From contig JAJFLH010000032.1 in assembly GCA_021772775.1 (NCBI GenBank), positions 1 through 64,000 on the forward strand: 64,000 nt of DNA. The letters run 5' to 3'. The notes under the pieces are model-generated. The model did not search any database and was not told the DNA's origin. It saw nothing but the letters and a program-made list of their open reading frames with translations. Shown piece by piece: positions 1 to 10,329 of the stretch. The position numbers and the translations under genes were made by a program. This DNA comes from Mariprofundus sp. (GTDB lineage Bacteria; Pseudomonadota; Zetaproteobacteria; Mariprofundales; Mariprofundaceae). How positions within the stretch are numbered: position 1 is the first letter of the stretch; every line of letters begins with the position of its first letter.

Positions 1-3000
1 TTCCTCAGAAACAATTTCATCTGCAACAACTTCATCTACAATAGAGAGTTCATCTTCAGCACTCTCTTGCGCTGAAAACTCTGATAACAGGTTACCCAGC
101 TCTTCTGCGCCACCTTCTGAAGCTATTACTTCCTCAATAACTGTTTCATCTACAACGGTGATATCATCTTCGGTTTTTACTGGCTCAGAAAATTCAGACA
201 ACAGGCTGCCGAACTCTTCTGCTGCTTCAGTCGCGGCATCTGCAGTTGTTTCAACTTGGACATTTTCAATCTGAACATCTTCAACTTTTGCCGGTTCAGT
301 AAACTCAGATAACAGGTTGCCAAACTCTTCTACTGTTTCAGTCGCGGCATCTGCAGTTGCTTCAACTTGAACATTTTCAATTTGAACATCTTTAACTTTT
401 GCCGGTTCTGCAAATTCAGTAAACAGATTACCAAATTCCTCTATTGCATCACCTTCAGAGTAAGACTGGATCGAAGAGAGCTCATCTCCAAGGTCATCCA
501 TATCAGAGAACTCTGATAACAGACTGTCTAAGCCTTGGGTTGCACCCGCATCAAATCCTTCTGCCAAATCAGCGCCCGACGCCGAGCGCAGTGCAGACAA
601 CTCATCTTCAACATTATCCATATCAGAAAATTCTGATAATAGACTATCCAAGTCCTGAGTAGCACTAGCATCAAATTCTTCTGATACCTTCGTGCTCGAG
701 CTTGCAACATTGAATTCAGGCAGATCATCTTCAACATCAGTGATATCACTGAGTTCTGATACAGCCTCAGGCTGGGCAGATTCGACATGTAAATTTTCTG
801 AAGTTTTTGTCTCAAACTCAGGAAGATCATCTGCAGTATCATCCATATCAGAAAATTCTGATAATAGACTATCCAAGTCCTGCGTCGCACTGGCATCAAA
901 TTCTTCTGCTACTTTATTGCTAGAGCTTGCATTGAATCCAGATAAATCATCTTCAACATCACTGATATCACTGAGTTCCGATACAGCTTTTGGTTGGACA
1001 GCTTCGGCATCCAAATATTCTGAAGCCTTTGCACCATATTCAGGGAGATCATCTGCAGTATCATCCATATCAGAAAACTCTGATAACAAACTACCTAATT
1101 CTTGTGTAGCTCCAGCATCAAAGCTTTCTGATGTCTTAGCAGTACTCTCTACCGGCTCTACTTTGAGATCTTTTTCAACGTCAAAGTGCTCTATGGTAAG
1201 TTCATCACCAACAAATTCCATTGAGATATTTTCGTCAGCAGCACTATCAGCCAACGGATTCGGTACGTCATCTACGCCTTGGACAACATTGTTAGTTTCA
1301 AACGTTAAATCTACTGGCTCTTCTTTAAGCGAATCTTCCGTTGCCAGAGAATAAGCTTGGTCATTCGTATCTAATTCAACCTCTTCTTCACCAAAAGAGG
1401 GTTCGCTTAACCAGTCCAGTTCATCGACAGCCTCAGCTGCTTCAGCTTCAGGCTTTTCTGCAATCTCTCTTTGCTGCAAATCATCTGCGATTTCTATCTC
1501 TGAATCAGCACCTGATATTTCAATGCCAGACAGATCAAAATTTTCATTTCCTTCATCTTCAATTACTACCGTAGCTGGTGAATCAGCATCAAGCACAGGT
1601 TCAGCTATAGTAACATCAGCTACGCCGCCAAACGCTTCAACCGAAGATTTATAATTAGTTAGTTCAACCGCAGTCAGAACGGCTGCAGCTGCAGCAACAG
1701 CGGCAGCAAAACCAGGCTGATCTTCCTTAGCATGCAGCAGCTCTGCTTTCTTAATATGTGCTTCGCTATTCGCAGTATTCACGCGCAACGCCAGATCCAG
1801 CTGTTGTAAAGCCTCATCATCCATGCCGTAACGGATATAAACATCAGCTTCAGACAGGTAATCTACATTCGGATCAAATTTGGAATCGACGTCAAAACTT
1901 TCCAGTTCAGAGGTGTCGGTATCACTTAATTCATCCGTAAATGCAGACATGGAGTCCAATGTGGCAGTTGCTTTGGCTTCTGACTGCTCTTCATTGGTCT
2001 CAATATCATCTACTGCTTCTTCAACCACTTCCTCTAGCGATTCAGCTTTTGGCTCCACTTCAGCTGATTCAGTTTCCGGCTCAGCTTGAGTTGACTCAAC
2101 CTGTTCAGCCGGGTGCTCTGGCTCTTTGCGCATGCGCACAGCAATCACACCAAGCATAAGAATGACTAAAACAAGTAGTGTCCGTGTAATCCAGTCCGGT
2201 TCGTTAGCAACCTGAACAGTAGTCGTTTGTTCTGCTTGTTTGTCCAATTGAGCTTGCAAACGTGTTAATAGTATCTCTAATTTTTCAACTCGTGCATCAG
2301 ATGCCGCTGAAGCACCCTCATCAGCTTTCTCACGGAGTTCATCAACACTCTCTTTATTGGCAATCAGCTGCTGTTGAAGCTCATCGTTCTTTTCCTGCAA
2401 AGCGGCCAATAGTTGATTGGTTTCGGCCTGCACTTGCATCATCTTATCAAGCTGAGGGCTTATCAGCTCTTGAACAGCTTCAGGCAGATCTATTTCTACA
2501 GCTGTTTTTTCGCTTGAAACAGCTTCTTCCTCTACAGGGTTAAGTAAATCCTGTGTCTTTTCAACAGCTGGTGCAGTGTATGCTGTAGTTTCACCCTCGG
2601 CCTGCTCTCCAATACGCACACGATTTGTATAACGCGTACGTTGAGCTTCCTCTTCAACCGCATAGTGAGTTTGCTCTTTCCAGGCCGCTTTGTGATTAGC
2701 AACGATACGATATGCTTCGGATGGATTATGTTTCTCAACTTCATTGCCTTCAGGGACTTGTAAAAATGATCCGGCTTTGAGCAGATTTATGTTTTCCTGA
2801 TTGAAACTGGGTTTATTGTTTTCAAACAAACCAACCATGACCTGGTTGATACTATAACGTTCATCCACACGTAGACGCTTGGCAACCGTATATAGGCCAT
2901 CGCCTTTAACAATTGGTCCATATTTATCAGTTCTGGCCCATTGATCAGACTTAGCAAATTGCTCTTCTGCAACTTTCTGCTCAGGCATCACCACATTGCC

Positions 3001-3537
3001 TGCAGACTGGGTCAACTTCGCACCGGTTGGAGCGGATTCAGAAGTTTGTGATGTAAGGGATGGTTTCGTCGCCTCTACTTGAGCCACTGGCTCCAATGCA
3101 GCAACATTCTGAATCGATTTTTCAGAATCCAGGAATACTGAAAATTTCTTAAAGTGTGTAACACGACCATAACGAACTTTCAGTACTAAATTAAAGAACG
3201 GAGCCTGGATAGCAGCTCGTGAAGAGAGCTTGATACGCGCACCGCGCTCATCACTGGCAACATCAGCACGAATACCATCAAGGATTGGATCACGATATAC
3301 TTCAAAGATTTTGTAATCTGAGGCCGAAGCAATCTCAATGAACACTTTGGAAAGCAGTTCATTGCTTTCAAGATGAAGAGGGACTTCTGCATATAGCGGC
3401 TGCCCTAAAGAGCTGGCAACCTCAATCTTATCCAGAGAAGCCGCCTGCACCAAGCTGGAAAATAGAAGAACAGTAGCACCAAGACAAGCGACAACAGCGT
3501 TACGCCAAAGCCCTTTATGCCTTATTTGACCCCTCAT
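1..3537 (-). CDS. fimV: FimV-like polar/pilus assembly protein, partial (C-terminus off the left edge)
   Basis: Translation from ATG 3537 stays open to base 1, so at least 1179 residues are present and the end is missing. A signal-peptide-like hydrophobic stretch (about residues 14-32) leads into the FimV N-terminal domain (LDKIEVASSLGQPLYAEVPL). A LysM-like segment follows (YGPIVKGDGLYTVAKRLRV, then NINLLKAGSFLQVP), then a Gln/Glu-rich coiled coil, one membrane segment at about 446-465 (TLLVLVILMLGVIAVRM) and a FimV-type TPR motif at about 555-600 (LSEADIYIRYGMDDEALQQL). The remainder is very acidic and repetitive. FimV proteins bind peptidoglycan and organise type IV pilus and polar functions; that role is inferred here. 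The start has a strong Shine-Dalgarno (AGGGGGGAGT next to ATG). It lies downstream of leuB and asd, an order shared with gammaproteobacteria. Confidence 0.9.
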   Translation of the reverse strand, partial: MRGQIRHKGLWRNAVVACLGATVLLFSSLVQAASLDKIEVASSLGQPLYAEVPLHLESNELLSKVFIEIASASDYKIFEVYRDPILDGIRADVASDERGARIKLSSRAAIQAPFFNLVLKVRYGRVTHFKKFSVFLDSEKSIQNVAALEPVAQVEATKPSLTSQTSESAPTGAKLTQSAGNVVMPEQKVAEEQFAKSDQWARTDKYGPIVKGDGLYTVAKRLRVDERYSINQVMVGLFENNKPSFNQENINLLKAGSFLQVPEGNEVEKHNPSEAYRIVANHKAAWKEQTHYAVEEEAQRTRYTNRVRIGEQAEGETTAYTAPAVEKTQDLLNPVEEEAVSSEKTAVEIDLPEAVQELISPQLDKMMQVQAETNQLLAALQEKNDELQQQLIANKESVDELREKADEGASAASDARVEKLEILLTRLQAQLDKQAEQTTTVQVANEPDWITRTLLVLVILMLGVIAVRMRKEPEHPAEQVESTQAEPETESAEVEPKAESLEEVVEEAVDDIETNEEQSEAKATATLDSMSAFTDELSDTDTSELESFDVDSKFDPNVDYLSEADVYIRYGMDDEALQQLDLALRVNTANSEAHIKKAELLHAKEDQPGFAAAVAAAAAVLTAVELTNYKSSVEAFGGVADVTIAEPVLDADSPATVVIEDEGNENFDLSGIEISGADSEIEIADDLQQREIAEKPEAEAAEAVDELDWLSEPSFGEEEVELDTNDQAYSLATEDSLKEEPVDLTFETNNVVQGVDDVPNPLADSAADENISMEFVGDELTIEHFDVEKDLKVEPVESTAKTSESFDAGATQELGSLLSEFSDMDDTADDLPEYGAKASEYLDAEAVQPKAVSELSDISDVEDDLSGFNASSSNKVAEEFDASATQDLDSLLSEFSDMDDTADDLPEFETKTSENLHVESAQPEAVSELSDITDVEDDLPEFNVASSSTKVSEEFDASATQDLDSLLSEFSDMDNVEDELSALRSASGADLAEGFDAGATQGLDSLLSEFSDMDDLGDELSSIQSYSEGDAIEEFGNLFTEFAEPAKVKDVQIENVQVEATADAATETVEEFGNLLSEFTEPAKVEDVQIENVQVETTADAATEAAEEFGSLLSEFSEPVKTEDDITVVDETVIEEVIASEGGAEELGNLLSEFSAQESAEDELSIVDEVVADEIVSEE
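498..1105 (-). repeat. long-period repeats inside the FimV-like acidic region
   Basis: The words encoding LLSEFSDMDD recur in frame. The core tccatatcagaaaa begins at 617, 842 and 1064, giving periods of 225 and 222 bases (75 and 74 codons), and a further degenerate copy lies near 498. Between cores the unit runs through a conserved VSELSDI.DVEDDL stretch. More diverged copies (EEFGNLLSEF) continue toward base 1. Both periods are multiples of three, so unit gain or loss would keep the frame and change only the length of the acidic cytoplasmic arm. Confidence 0.8.
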
Positions 3538-3566
3538 ACTCCCCCCTAAAACAGCTAAACTAGACG

Positions 3567-4607
3567 TTAATCCCGACAGCTACGAATCAAAATTTCCGCT
3601 ATTTGTACAGCATTTAGAGCCGCACCTTTACGCACATTATCGGCAACAACCCATAAATGCAAAGAATTAGGGCAAGAGTGGTCATCGCGGATGCGGCCGA
3701 CCCAAACGGGGTCAGTTCCTGCAGCCTCGGTTGGCATAGGGTAATCTTCGCCTTGTGGATCATCCACAACACATACGCCATCAAAGTCTGCCAATAGCTT
3801 ACGCGCTTTTTCAGCATTCATAGCACCATCAAACGTTACATTCACTGATTCAGAGTGACCGTAGAATACCGGCACGCGTACTGCTGTGGCTGTAACCGCA
3901 ATATCTGAGCCCATAATCTTACATGTTTCATCCATCATTTTACGTTCTTCTTTGGTATAACCATCATCCATAAAGACATCAATATGCGGAATAACATTGA
4001 ATGCAATACGAGCAGGAAACACATTGACTTCAGCACTCTGCGCATTGAGTAACTGACCTGTCTGCTTGGCCAGCTCATCCATAGCCTTGCCACCGGCACC
4101 GCTCACCGCCTGATAGGTAGAGACAACCACACGTTCAATCGGCACAGCTTCATGTAAAGGCTTCAAGGCCACCACCATCTGAATGGTTGAGCAATTTGGA
4201 TTAGCAATGATCTTATTCTCACGCGCCATCTCCAAAGCCTCTGGATTCACTTCTGGCACGACCAGAGCAATCTCTCTATCCATACGCCAGGCACTGGAGT
4301 TATCTACTACATAACAACCGGCTTCAGCAAAGCGCGGCGCATGTGTTTTAGATGTATCGCCACCGGCTGAAAACAGCGCGATATCAACACCGACAGGATC
4401 AAAAGTATCCAGATCCTGCACAATATAGCTTTTACCCTTAAAGCTAATCGCTGATCCGGCACTGCGGCTCGATGCCACAAGAATCAATTCAGCAATTGGG
4501 AATTTTCGTTCTTCCAGGATCTCCAGCATGGTCTGTCCAACCGCACCGGTAGCACCAACGACAGCAACGCTATATCCCTCTTTTTGATCAATGAAACGTT
4601 CCTTCAT
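3567..4607 (-). CDS. asd: Aspartate-semialdehyde dehydrogenase
   Basis: A 346-residue protein of normal family length. It catalyses NADPH-dependent reduction of aspartyl phosphate to aspartate semialdehyde, the branch point to lysine/diaminopimelate, threonine and methionine. The N-terminal dinucleotide-binding motif (VVGATGAVGQTMLEILEER) and the catalytic cysteine motif (IANPNCSTIQMV) are intact, and the C-terminal half carries the substrate-domain pattern RVPVFYGHSESVNV. The ATG shares one base with the leuB stop (TAATG), so the two are translationally coupled. The downstream gene is the FimV-like protein. Confidence 0.96.
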   Translation of the reverse strand: MKERFIDQKEGYSVAVVGATGAVGQTMLEILEERKFPIAELILVASSRSAGSAISFKGKSYIVQDLDTFDPVGVDIALFSAGGDTSKTHAPRFAEAGCYVVDNSSAWRMDREIALVVPEVNPEALEMARENKIIANPNCSTIQMVVALKPLHEAVPIERVVVSTYQAVSGAGGKAMDELAKQTGQLLNAQSAEVNVFPARIAFNVIPHIDVFMDDGYTKEERKMMDETCKIMGSDIAVTATAVRVPVFYGHSESVNVTFDGAMNAEKARKLLADFDGVCVVDDPQGEDYPMPTEAAGTDPVWVGRIRDDHSCPNSLHLWVVADNVRKGAALNAVQIAEILIRSCRD

Positions 4608-5689
4608 TAAGCTAGCTCCTCAAGTGCAGCACAAACCGCATCACCCATGGCTGAACAGCCGACAGATGCCTCCCCGCCAAAAGCCAGGTCAACCGTACGT
4701 ATACCGGCATCCAAAGTGTTTTCGACGGCCTTCTCAACTTTTTCAGCCAGATCATTTCTATCGAGAGTGAAACGCAACATCATGGCCACTGATAAAATCG
4801 TTGCCAGTGGATTCGCCTTGTCTTCGCCGGCAATATCGGGTGCCGAACCGTGAATCGGCTCATACATAGCGAATTTCTCACCCAATGATGCTGATGGCAG
4901 CATACCAATTGAACCGGTCAACATAGACGCTTCATCCGACAAAATATCACCGAACAGATTACCACATACAATCACATCAAATTGACGAGGATTACGGATA
5001 AGCTGCATCGCCGCGTTATCAACATACATATGAGATAGCTCAACATCGGAGAATTCACTCTCATGCAGTTCAATCATCACCGCGCGCCACAATTCCGACA
5101 CATCAAGCACATTAGCCTTCTCTACACTGCAAACACGATTTGAACGCAGGCGTGCTGCTTCAAATGCAGTGCGGCCAATACGGCGAATCTCACTCTCGGT
5201 ATAGACCATGGTATTATAACCACGACGTTCGCCATTAACTGTTTCAATACCACGCGGCTGACCAAAATAGATACCACCAACCAGCTCGCGAACGACTAAA
5301 ATATCAACACCGTCAATGACTTCAGGTTTTAGTGTTGAGGCATCCAACAACTGAGAATGCACTTTGGTCGGACGATAGTTGGCAAACAGACCTAGATCTT
5401 CACGAATACGCAACAAACCAGCTTCCGGACGCAATGGTTTATCCAACCCCTCCCATTGTGGCCCACCAACAGCACCGAGCAGTACAGCATCAGATGCATG
5501 CACCAGTTTGCGTGTTGCTTCAGAATAAGGGTCGCCATCAACATCGTAACCGACACCACCAATGGTGCCCTCTTTCCAGGTCGCATCCAGTCCAAATGAA
5601 CGATTCAACACATCCATCACTTTAACTGCTTCAGCAACAATTTCCGGCCCGATTCCATCACCAGGTAACACTGCAATTTTGATAGCCAT
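4607..5689 (-). CDS. leuB: 3-isopropylmalate dehydrogenase
   Basis: A 360-residue NAD-dependent decarboxylating dehydrogenase of leucine biosynthesis. It has the family start ([17 protein letters not shown]), the substrate/Mg region [13 protein letters not shown], the YTESEIRRI loop and the cofactor-binding [14 protein letters not shown] motif near the C-terminus. It ends exactly where asd begins and sits 3 bases after the nrdR stop, suggesting one transcript nrdR-leuB-asd. leuC and leuD are not in the window. Nothing unusual is seen. Confidence 0.96.
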   Translation of the reverse strand: MAIKIAVLPGDGIGPEIVAEAVKVMDVLNRSFGLDATWKEGTIGGVGYDVDGDPYSEATRKLVHASDAVLLGAVGGPQWEGLDKPLRPEAGLLRIREDLGLFANYRPTKVHSQLLDASTLKPEVIDGVDILVVRELVGGIYFGQPRGIETVNGERRGYNTMVYTESEIRRIGRTAFEAARLRSNRVCSVEKANVLDVSELWRAVMIELHESEFSDVELSHMYVDNAAMQLIRNPRQFDVIVCGNLFGDILSDEASMLTGSIGMLPSASLGEKFAMYEPIHGSAPDIAGEDKANPLATILSVAMMLRFTLDRNDLAEKVEKAVENTLDAGIRTVDLAFGGEASVGCSAMGDAVCAALEELA

Positions 5690-5692
5690 TCC

Positions 5693-6151
5693 CTACTCCT
5701 TTTTCCCGACTGCTGTTTTCACTGCAGAGAGGAATTCATCCACATCTGTAAATTCACGGTATACCGAAGCGAAACGCACATAAGCCACGCCATCAAGCCT
5801 GCGCAACTGCTCCATGACAAATTCACCCAAACTTCCCGCTACAATTTCTGATTGACCTGTTTCCTGTACTGATCGAAGCACATCATTGAGCCCCTTCTCT
5901 AATTGCTCAGCTGTAACAGGACGCTTCTCCAGTGCTTTTTGCATACCGGATCGAATTTTTTCCACATTAAAGGATTGGCGCGTACCATCCTTTTTAATCA
6001 CCAAAGGTAATCTCAGCTCAGCCCGTTCATAAGATGAAAAGCGTTTACCACACGACTCACATTCTCGCCTACGGCGCACAGCCTGCCCCTCCTCGACAAC
6101 TCGGGAGTCCACCACGCGGGTGTCATCATTGGCACAGAAAGGACAGAACAT
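5693..6151 (-). CDS. nrdR: Transcriptional repressor NrdR
   Basis: A 152-residue protein with the NrdR layout: an N-terminal zinc ribbon (CPFC at residues 3-6 and CESCGKRF near 36) followed by an ATP-cone (LPLVIKKDGTRQSFNVEKIR and onward). NrdR represses ribonucleotide reductase genes in response to ATP/dATP. It is encoded 25 bases downstream of glyA and 3 bases before leuB. A glyA-nrdR pairing is common in proteobacteria. No ribonucleotide reductase gene is in the window. Confidence 0.95.
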   Translation of the reverse strand: MFCPFCANDDTRVVDSRVVEEGQAVRRRRECESCGKRFSSYERAELRLPLVIKKDGTRQSFNVEKIRSGMQKALEKRPVTAEQLEKGLNDVLRSVQETGQSEIVAGSLGEFVMEQLRRLDGVAYVRFASVYREFTDVDEFLSAVKTAVGKKE

Positions 6152-6176
6152 TATCGACTAACTCAGGAGGTAGTAC

Positions 6177-7436
6177 TTATTCCTCGTAGACAGGAAATTT
6201 ATCAGTAAGTTCACGCACCTGCTTGGCAACAGCCTGCTGAACAGCAATATCTTCAGGTGCTTTCAATACTTTAAGAATCATTTCACCAATCTGTTTAGAT
6301 TCCGCTTCTTTCATGCCACGCGCAGTAATCACAGAAGCTCCGATACGGATACCAGAGGTTACAAATGGTGATTCGGGATCAAACGGAATAGTATTTTTAT
6401 TGGTTGTGATACCAGCTGCCTCAAGCGCTTCTTCAGCCTGTTTACCGTTAATACCTTGCGGACGCACATCGAGCCTGAACATATGACAATCAGTACCACC
6501 GGAAACAATGCGGAAACCACCTTCAATCAATGTGGCAGCCATAGCACGGGCATTAGCCACGACCTGTTTCTGATCGGCTTGGAACAGATCACCCAAAGCT
6601 TCGCCAAAAGCTACTGCTTTAGCCGCAATCACATGCATCAATGGGCCACCCTGAATACCAGGGAAAATACGCGAATTGATCTTCTTAGCCAGGTCATCAT
6701 CATCTGTCATGATCATTCCGCCGCGAGGGCCACGCAATGTTTTATGGGTAGTTGTGGTAATAACATGGGCATGACCAACCGGGCTTGGATAAACACCTGC
6801 CGCAATCAAACCAGCATAATGCGCCATATCCACCATCAAAATGGCACCAACTGAGTCAGCTATTTCACGCATGCGCGCAAAATCAATACCGCGTTCATAA
6901 GCCGATGCGCCACCGATGATCATTTTCGGACGATGTACTTCTGCCATTTTCCGCATCACATCATAATCGATCAATTCATTGTCTTTGCGCACACCATAAG
7001 CAACGATTTCATACAAACGACCGGAGAAATTTACCGATGAACCATGTGTCAAATGTCCGCCATGTGACAGATCCATACCCATCACAGTATCACCAGTATT
7101 AATCGCAGCCATGTAGACAGCCATATTGGCTTGTGAACCAGAATGCGGCTGCACATTAACGTGTTTCACACCAAACAGTTCACGGGCACGATCCTGAGCC
7201 AAACGTTCAACTGCATCGACATGCTCACACCCACCATAATAACGACGGCCTGGATAGCCTTCAGCATACTTATTGGTCATGACCGAGCCTTGCGCTTGCA
7301 TGACTGCTTTTGAGACTATATTTTCACTGGCGATTAGCTCAAGTGTATGTTGTTGGCGGCCAAGTTCGGAAGCAATCGCTTCTTCAACCGCTGAATCTGC
7401 CAGAGGCGCATTAAAAAACTGGTTACGATCAGACAT
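6177..7436 (-). CDS. glyA: Serine hydroxymethyltransferase
   Basis: Interconverts serine and glycine with tetrahydrofolate, feeding one-carbon units. I start at ATG 7436 (MSDRNQFF), which is preceded by TCAGGAG at good spacing and gives 419 residues, the family norm; an upstream in-frame start would add 20 unlikely residues. The active-site lysine motif is present ([16 protein letters not shown]), as are the substrate-binding SENIVS segment and the [13 protein letters not shown] motif near the N-terminus. It heads the glyA-nrdR-leuB-asd-fimV run. Confidence 0.96.
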   Translation of the reverse strand: MSDRNQFFNAPLADSAVEEAIASELGRQQHTLELIASENIVSKAVMQAQGSVMTNKYAEGYPGRRYYGGCEHVDAVERLAQDRARELFGVKHVNVQPHSGSQANMAVYMAAINTGDTVMGMDLSHGGHLTHGSSVNFSGRLYEIVAYGVRKDNELIDYDVMRKMAEVHRPKMIIGGASAYERGIDFARMREIADSVGAILMVDMAHYAGLIAAGVYPSPVGHAHVITTTTHKTLRGPRGGMIMTDDDDLAKKINSRIFPGIQGGPLMHVIAAKAVAFGEALGDLFQADQKQVVANARAMAATLIEGGFRIVSGGTDCHMFRLDVRPQGINGKQAEEALEAAGITTNKNTIPFDPESPFVTSGIRIGASVITARGMKEAESKQIGEMILKVLKAPEDIAVQQAVAKQVRELTDKFPVYEE

Positions 7437-7566
7437 GTAAACTCCTGAAATAATTAAAAAAACTTGGCCATTTGGCCAAAACCGATCAGATCGCATTCAA
7501 ACAATACAAATCGGGGCTGCGCATTATGTCGAATGATCTTGCTCACGTCATCAATACAATGACAAT

Positions 7567-9063
7567 CTAGTCGGATAGTTCAGCATCCATCAAGCCAGAC
7601 AAGCTGCCATCAGGTTTTGCCTTAAATCCAGACAGACGAGCCCCAGAGACGGAAATGACAGGATCATACCAAAGAGGAATATAGACCATCTCATCCCGCA
7701 TCTGTTTTTGTATCAAAGCATACAAACGTTTGCGCTCATCTTGTGAGCTCGCCGCTGCTGCATCATCCAGCCAGCGATCCATCTGCTCATTGCTATAGCG
7801 ACCACGGTTAGCTCCTTTTGGCGGCCACATCTCAGAATGCAAAATCCAGCGATAAATATCCGGATCAGTGATGCCCACCCAAGCCAAGGAAAACACCTGA
7901 AAGTCACCACGTTTAATACGTGCATAGAAACCGCCCCACTCCAGTGACTCAATCGACACCTTTACACCCACCTCTTGCCACATTGCAGCAATCGCGGTTG
8001 CCAACCTTAAACGCGTTGGATCTGTACTGGTGCGGTAGTTAATGGTGAAACGAACACCATGAGAATCGGGAGTAAAACCAGCTTCATCCAATAATCTGCC
8101 AGCCTCTTTACGATCAAAGGCTGTGAAAGGCAAAGCAGATGATGCCCAATGTGTCGGTGTTAACACGGACTCAGCCAGTTCAGGAAGGTCTGCAAACAGC
8201 GCTTTCTTCAACTTATTGCGATCCAATGCCAAAGCCAATGCACGCCTGACTCGCAGATCTTTCAGTGTCTCATCCTGGATATTCAGACCGATATATGAAA
8301 ATGTTGTCGAAGGACGTGTTTGAATAGTGAGCTTTTGCTCTTTGATATACGACAATAGATGCGGGGGCAGATCATTTTGCACAAAATCCAGTTCACTACG
8401 TGTTAATTTTAAAATACGTGTCACCGGATCTTTCACACCAGAAAAACGAATTGTTTCCGGCTTACCATCACCTTTGAGCCCTTCGACACGACGCAGTGTA
8501 AGTGCACTTTCCGTCCACGTTACAAGCTGAAATGAACCACAACCTATAGTTTGATGTGCCTGATGCGGCCTACCTGCAATCGATTCAGGTAGCACACCCA
8601 GATTCAAACGGGTTAACAGAGAGGCATCCGGTCTGTTCAGGCGAATGACAACGATGTTATCGGCTTCTGCCTGCACCGATGCAATCGCTGCAAAACTCGC
8701 TTTCAGGGGACTGGTAAGTTTTGCATCCAACACAGCCTCAAGGGTTGCCACCACATCAGCAGCATCCACACTGGACCCATCAGAAAAGCTCACGCCTTGC
8801 TGCAAATAAAAGCGCCACAATAGCGGCTCAGGATGCTCCCAGCGAAGCGCCAAATCTGGCTGCGCATTGAAACTATCATCCAGCTTCAACAAACCTCGAT
8901 GCACAAAATCCTGCACCCGAGCAGACGCGGCATCTGTTGCATAACGAGGATCCAGGGTGATCGGCATTTGGGACAGTCCAACGCGTAAGATCCCTTTTTC
9001 CTGCTCCATCCCCTGACAGGAGGCCAATAATACAAGCAGTGCAATAAAACATAAGCGTATCAT
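7567..9063 (-). CDS. Peptide/oligopeptide ABC transporter substrate-binding lipoprotein (SBP_bac_5)
   Basis: A 498-residue protein starting with a short signal peptide and a lipobox (LLVLLASC), so it should be a lipid-anchored periplasmic protein. Family-5 solute-binding features are clear: GLSQMPITLDPRYATD at the N-terminus, WRFYLQQGVSFSDGS, a central VRRALALALDRNKL segment, and a C-terminal WYDPVISVSGARL block. Family-5 members bind peptides, nickel or opines; the ligand cannot be read here. No permease or ATPase gene is adjacent, so it either serves a transporter encoded elsewhere or has become a stand-alone sensor. It follows the methyltransferase gene by 7 bases. Confidence 0.88.
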   Translation of the reverse strand: MIRLCFIALLVLLASCQGMEQEKGILRVGLSQMPITLDPRYATDAASARVQDFVHRGLLKLDDSFNAQPDLALRWEHPEPLLWRFYLQQGVSFSDGSSVDAADVVATLEAVLDAKLTSPLKASFAAIASVQAEADNIVVIRLNRPDASLLTRLNLGVLPESIAGRPHQAHQTIGCGSFQLVTWTESALTLRRVEGLKGDGKPETIRFSGVKDPVTRILKLTRSELDFVQNDLPPHLLSYIKEQKLTIQTRPSTTFSYIGLNIQDETLKDLRVRRALALALDRNKLKKALFADLPELAESVLTPTHWASSALPFTAFDRKEAGRLLDEAGFTPDSHGVRFTINYRTSTDPTRLRLATAIAAMWQEVGVKVSIESLEWGGFYARIKRGDFQVFSLAWVGITDPDIYRWILHSEMWPPKGANRGRYSNEQMDRWLDDAAAASSQDERKRLYALIQKQMRDEMVYIPLWYDPVISVSGARLSGFKAKPDGSLSGLMDAELSD

Positions 9064-9070
9064 GCTCTCT

Positions 9071-10324
9071 TCACATCTGCTCCCACAAACTCATCGCTTC
9101 AACATGACCGGCAAAAGCAAACAGATCAACTGCCCGTAAGGCTTTCAAACGATAACCCTGCTGCCTCAGCAGAGCCCCATCACGCGCCCCGGCTGCCACA
9201 TCGCATGAGATCATAATAATCTTCTTCGGCAACAACTGCCCCATCTGATGACACAAACGTTTGGCACCACGCCGTGGCGGATCAAGAATCAACACATCAG
9301 CACCAATATACGGGCTTCTATCAAATTCTTCGAACAGGTTAGCCACCACGATTTGAGAAGCTATACCCAGGCTTTTGGCATTGGCCGATGCAGCGCGTAC
9401 ACTGGCTGGATTAAGTTCTGCAGCGAACACTTTTGCCCCTGTCGCTGCTGCCAGAGGCAATGACAAATTACCAATACCGCAAAAAAGGTCGGCAACTCTA
9501 TTAACCGGCCCTGCCCAATCCTGAATTTGTCGAATCAGGCTACGATTGCCGGCGCGTTGCCCCTGCACAAAATCATCAGGCCCCACCGCCAGCGAAATAT
9601 CAGTTTCACCGGCAGGCAACAAATCGTGAAACGCTTGCACAGGTTTGCGAAGTGGCCGGGTAATACGATTATTGTCTCGCCACCACCATTGCAGCTTCAA
9701 ACCATCCAGCTCTTCTATTTCGATAAGATCAGGACGAACAGCGCCCTCAAGCACAAGATGCACACCATCATCAAGCTGTACCGCCTGCACACTCTCCAAA
9801 CCAGCCAAATCGACATTCTCTTCAATCAATTGCCTAACCGCATTCAGCTCAGCCGTTGCTACCATACAGCTTTCATGGCGTACGGTTTGATGCGAAGCCG
9901 GCGCATAAAAGCCTAAAAATCTCCCCTGTTCACTATTGCCTATGAACCAGCGCAAGCGACGGCGACAACCAATATTTTCAGTTTGAACAGGCATCCAATC
10001 CGTATCAGAATCCATCAAGAGCTTAAATGCATCGGATACCCAAGCTGATTTTACGCTTGCCTGATCGGCAGTAGAGATAGATTGCATCGCACAACCACCA
10101 CATTGATCAGCCACCGGACAAACAGCCTTCATACGCTGATCAGATGGTTCAACGACCTTCTCAATTTTCGCCCGCAATACACCACGGCGCTTAGCCTGCA
10201 TCTTCAACTGCAGCAGATCACCGGGCACAGCATTGGCAACCAATACCGATGCTCCGTCCACACGCACCAGCGTTTCACCACCGGGCAATAACTTCTCAGC
10301 CCGCCCTACGACACTTACTTCCAT
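9071..10324 (-). CDS. RNA (uracil-5-)methyltransferase, TrmA/RlmC/RlmD family with Fe-S cluster
   Basis: From ATG 10324 it is 417 residues. An N-terminal TRAM domain (GGETLVRVDG) is followed by the CX5CX2C cluster ligands Cys69, Cys75 and Cys78 and a distant Cys153, the RumA [4Fe-4S] pattern. The SAM-binding core reads VADLFCGIGNLSLPLA, then the DPPRRGAK motif and the catalytic-cysteine motif IIMISCD. Such enzymes make m5U in 23S rRNA or tRNA; which uridine is modified cannot be told. A GTG at 10333 would overlap the cyclase stop by four bases and is an alternative start. It is probably cotranscribed with the cyclase and the lipoprotein. Confidence 0.9.
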   Translation of the reverse strand: MEVSVVGRAEKLLPGGETLVRVDGASVLVANAVPGDLLQLKMQAKRRGVLRAKIEKVVEPSDQRMKAVCPVADQCGGCAMQSISTADQASVKSAWVSDAFKLLMDSDTDWMPVQTENIGCRRRLRWFIGNSEQGRFLGFYAPASHQTVRHESCMVATAELNAVRQLIEENVDLAGLESVQAVQLDDGVHLVLEGAVRPDLIEIEELDGLKLQWWWRDNNRITRPLRKPVQAFHDLLPAGETDISLAVGPDDFVQGQRAGNRSLIRQIQDWAGPVNRVADLFCGIGNLSLPLAAATGAKVFAAELNPASVRAASANAKSLGIASQIVVANLFEEFDRSPYIGADVLILDPPRRGAKRLCHQMGQLLPKKIIMISCDVAAGARDGALLRQQGYRLKALRAVDLFAFAGHVEAMSLWEQM

Positions 10325-10329
10325 TGCAT

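Noticed and set aside
444-2543. Several open frames of 60-220 residues on the plus strand, the longest at 692-1354
   Set aside because: They lie opposite the FimV-like gene and arise from its Glu/Asp/Ser-rich repeats. No Shine-Dalgarno or family motif is seen.
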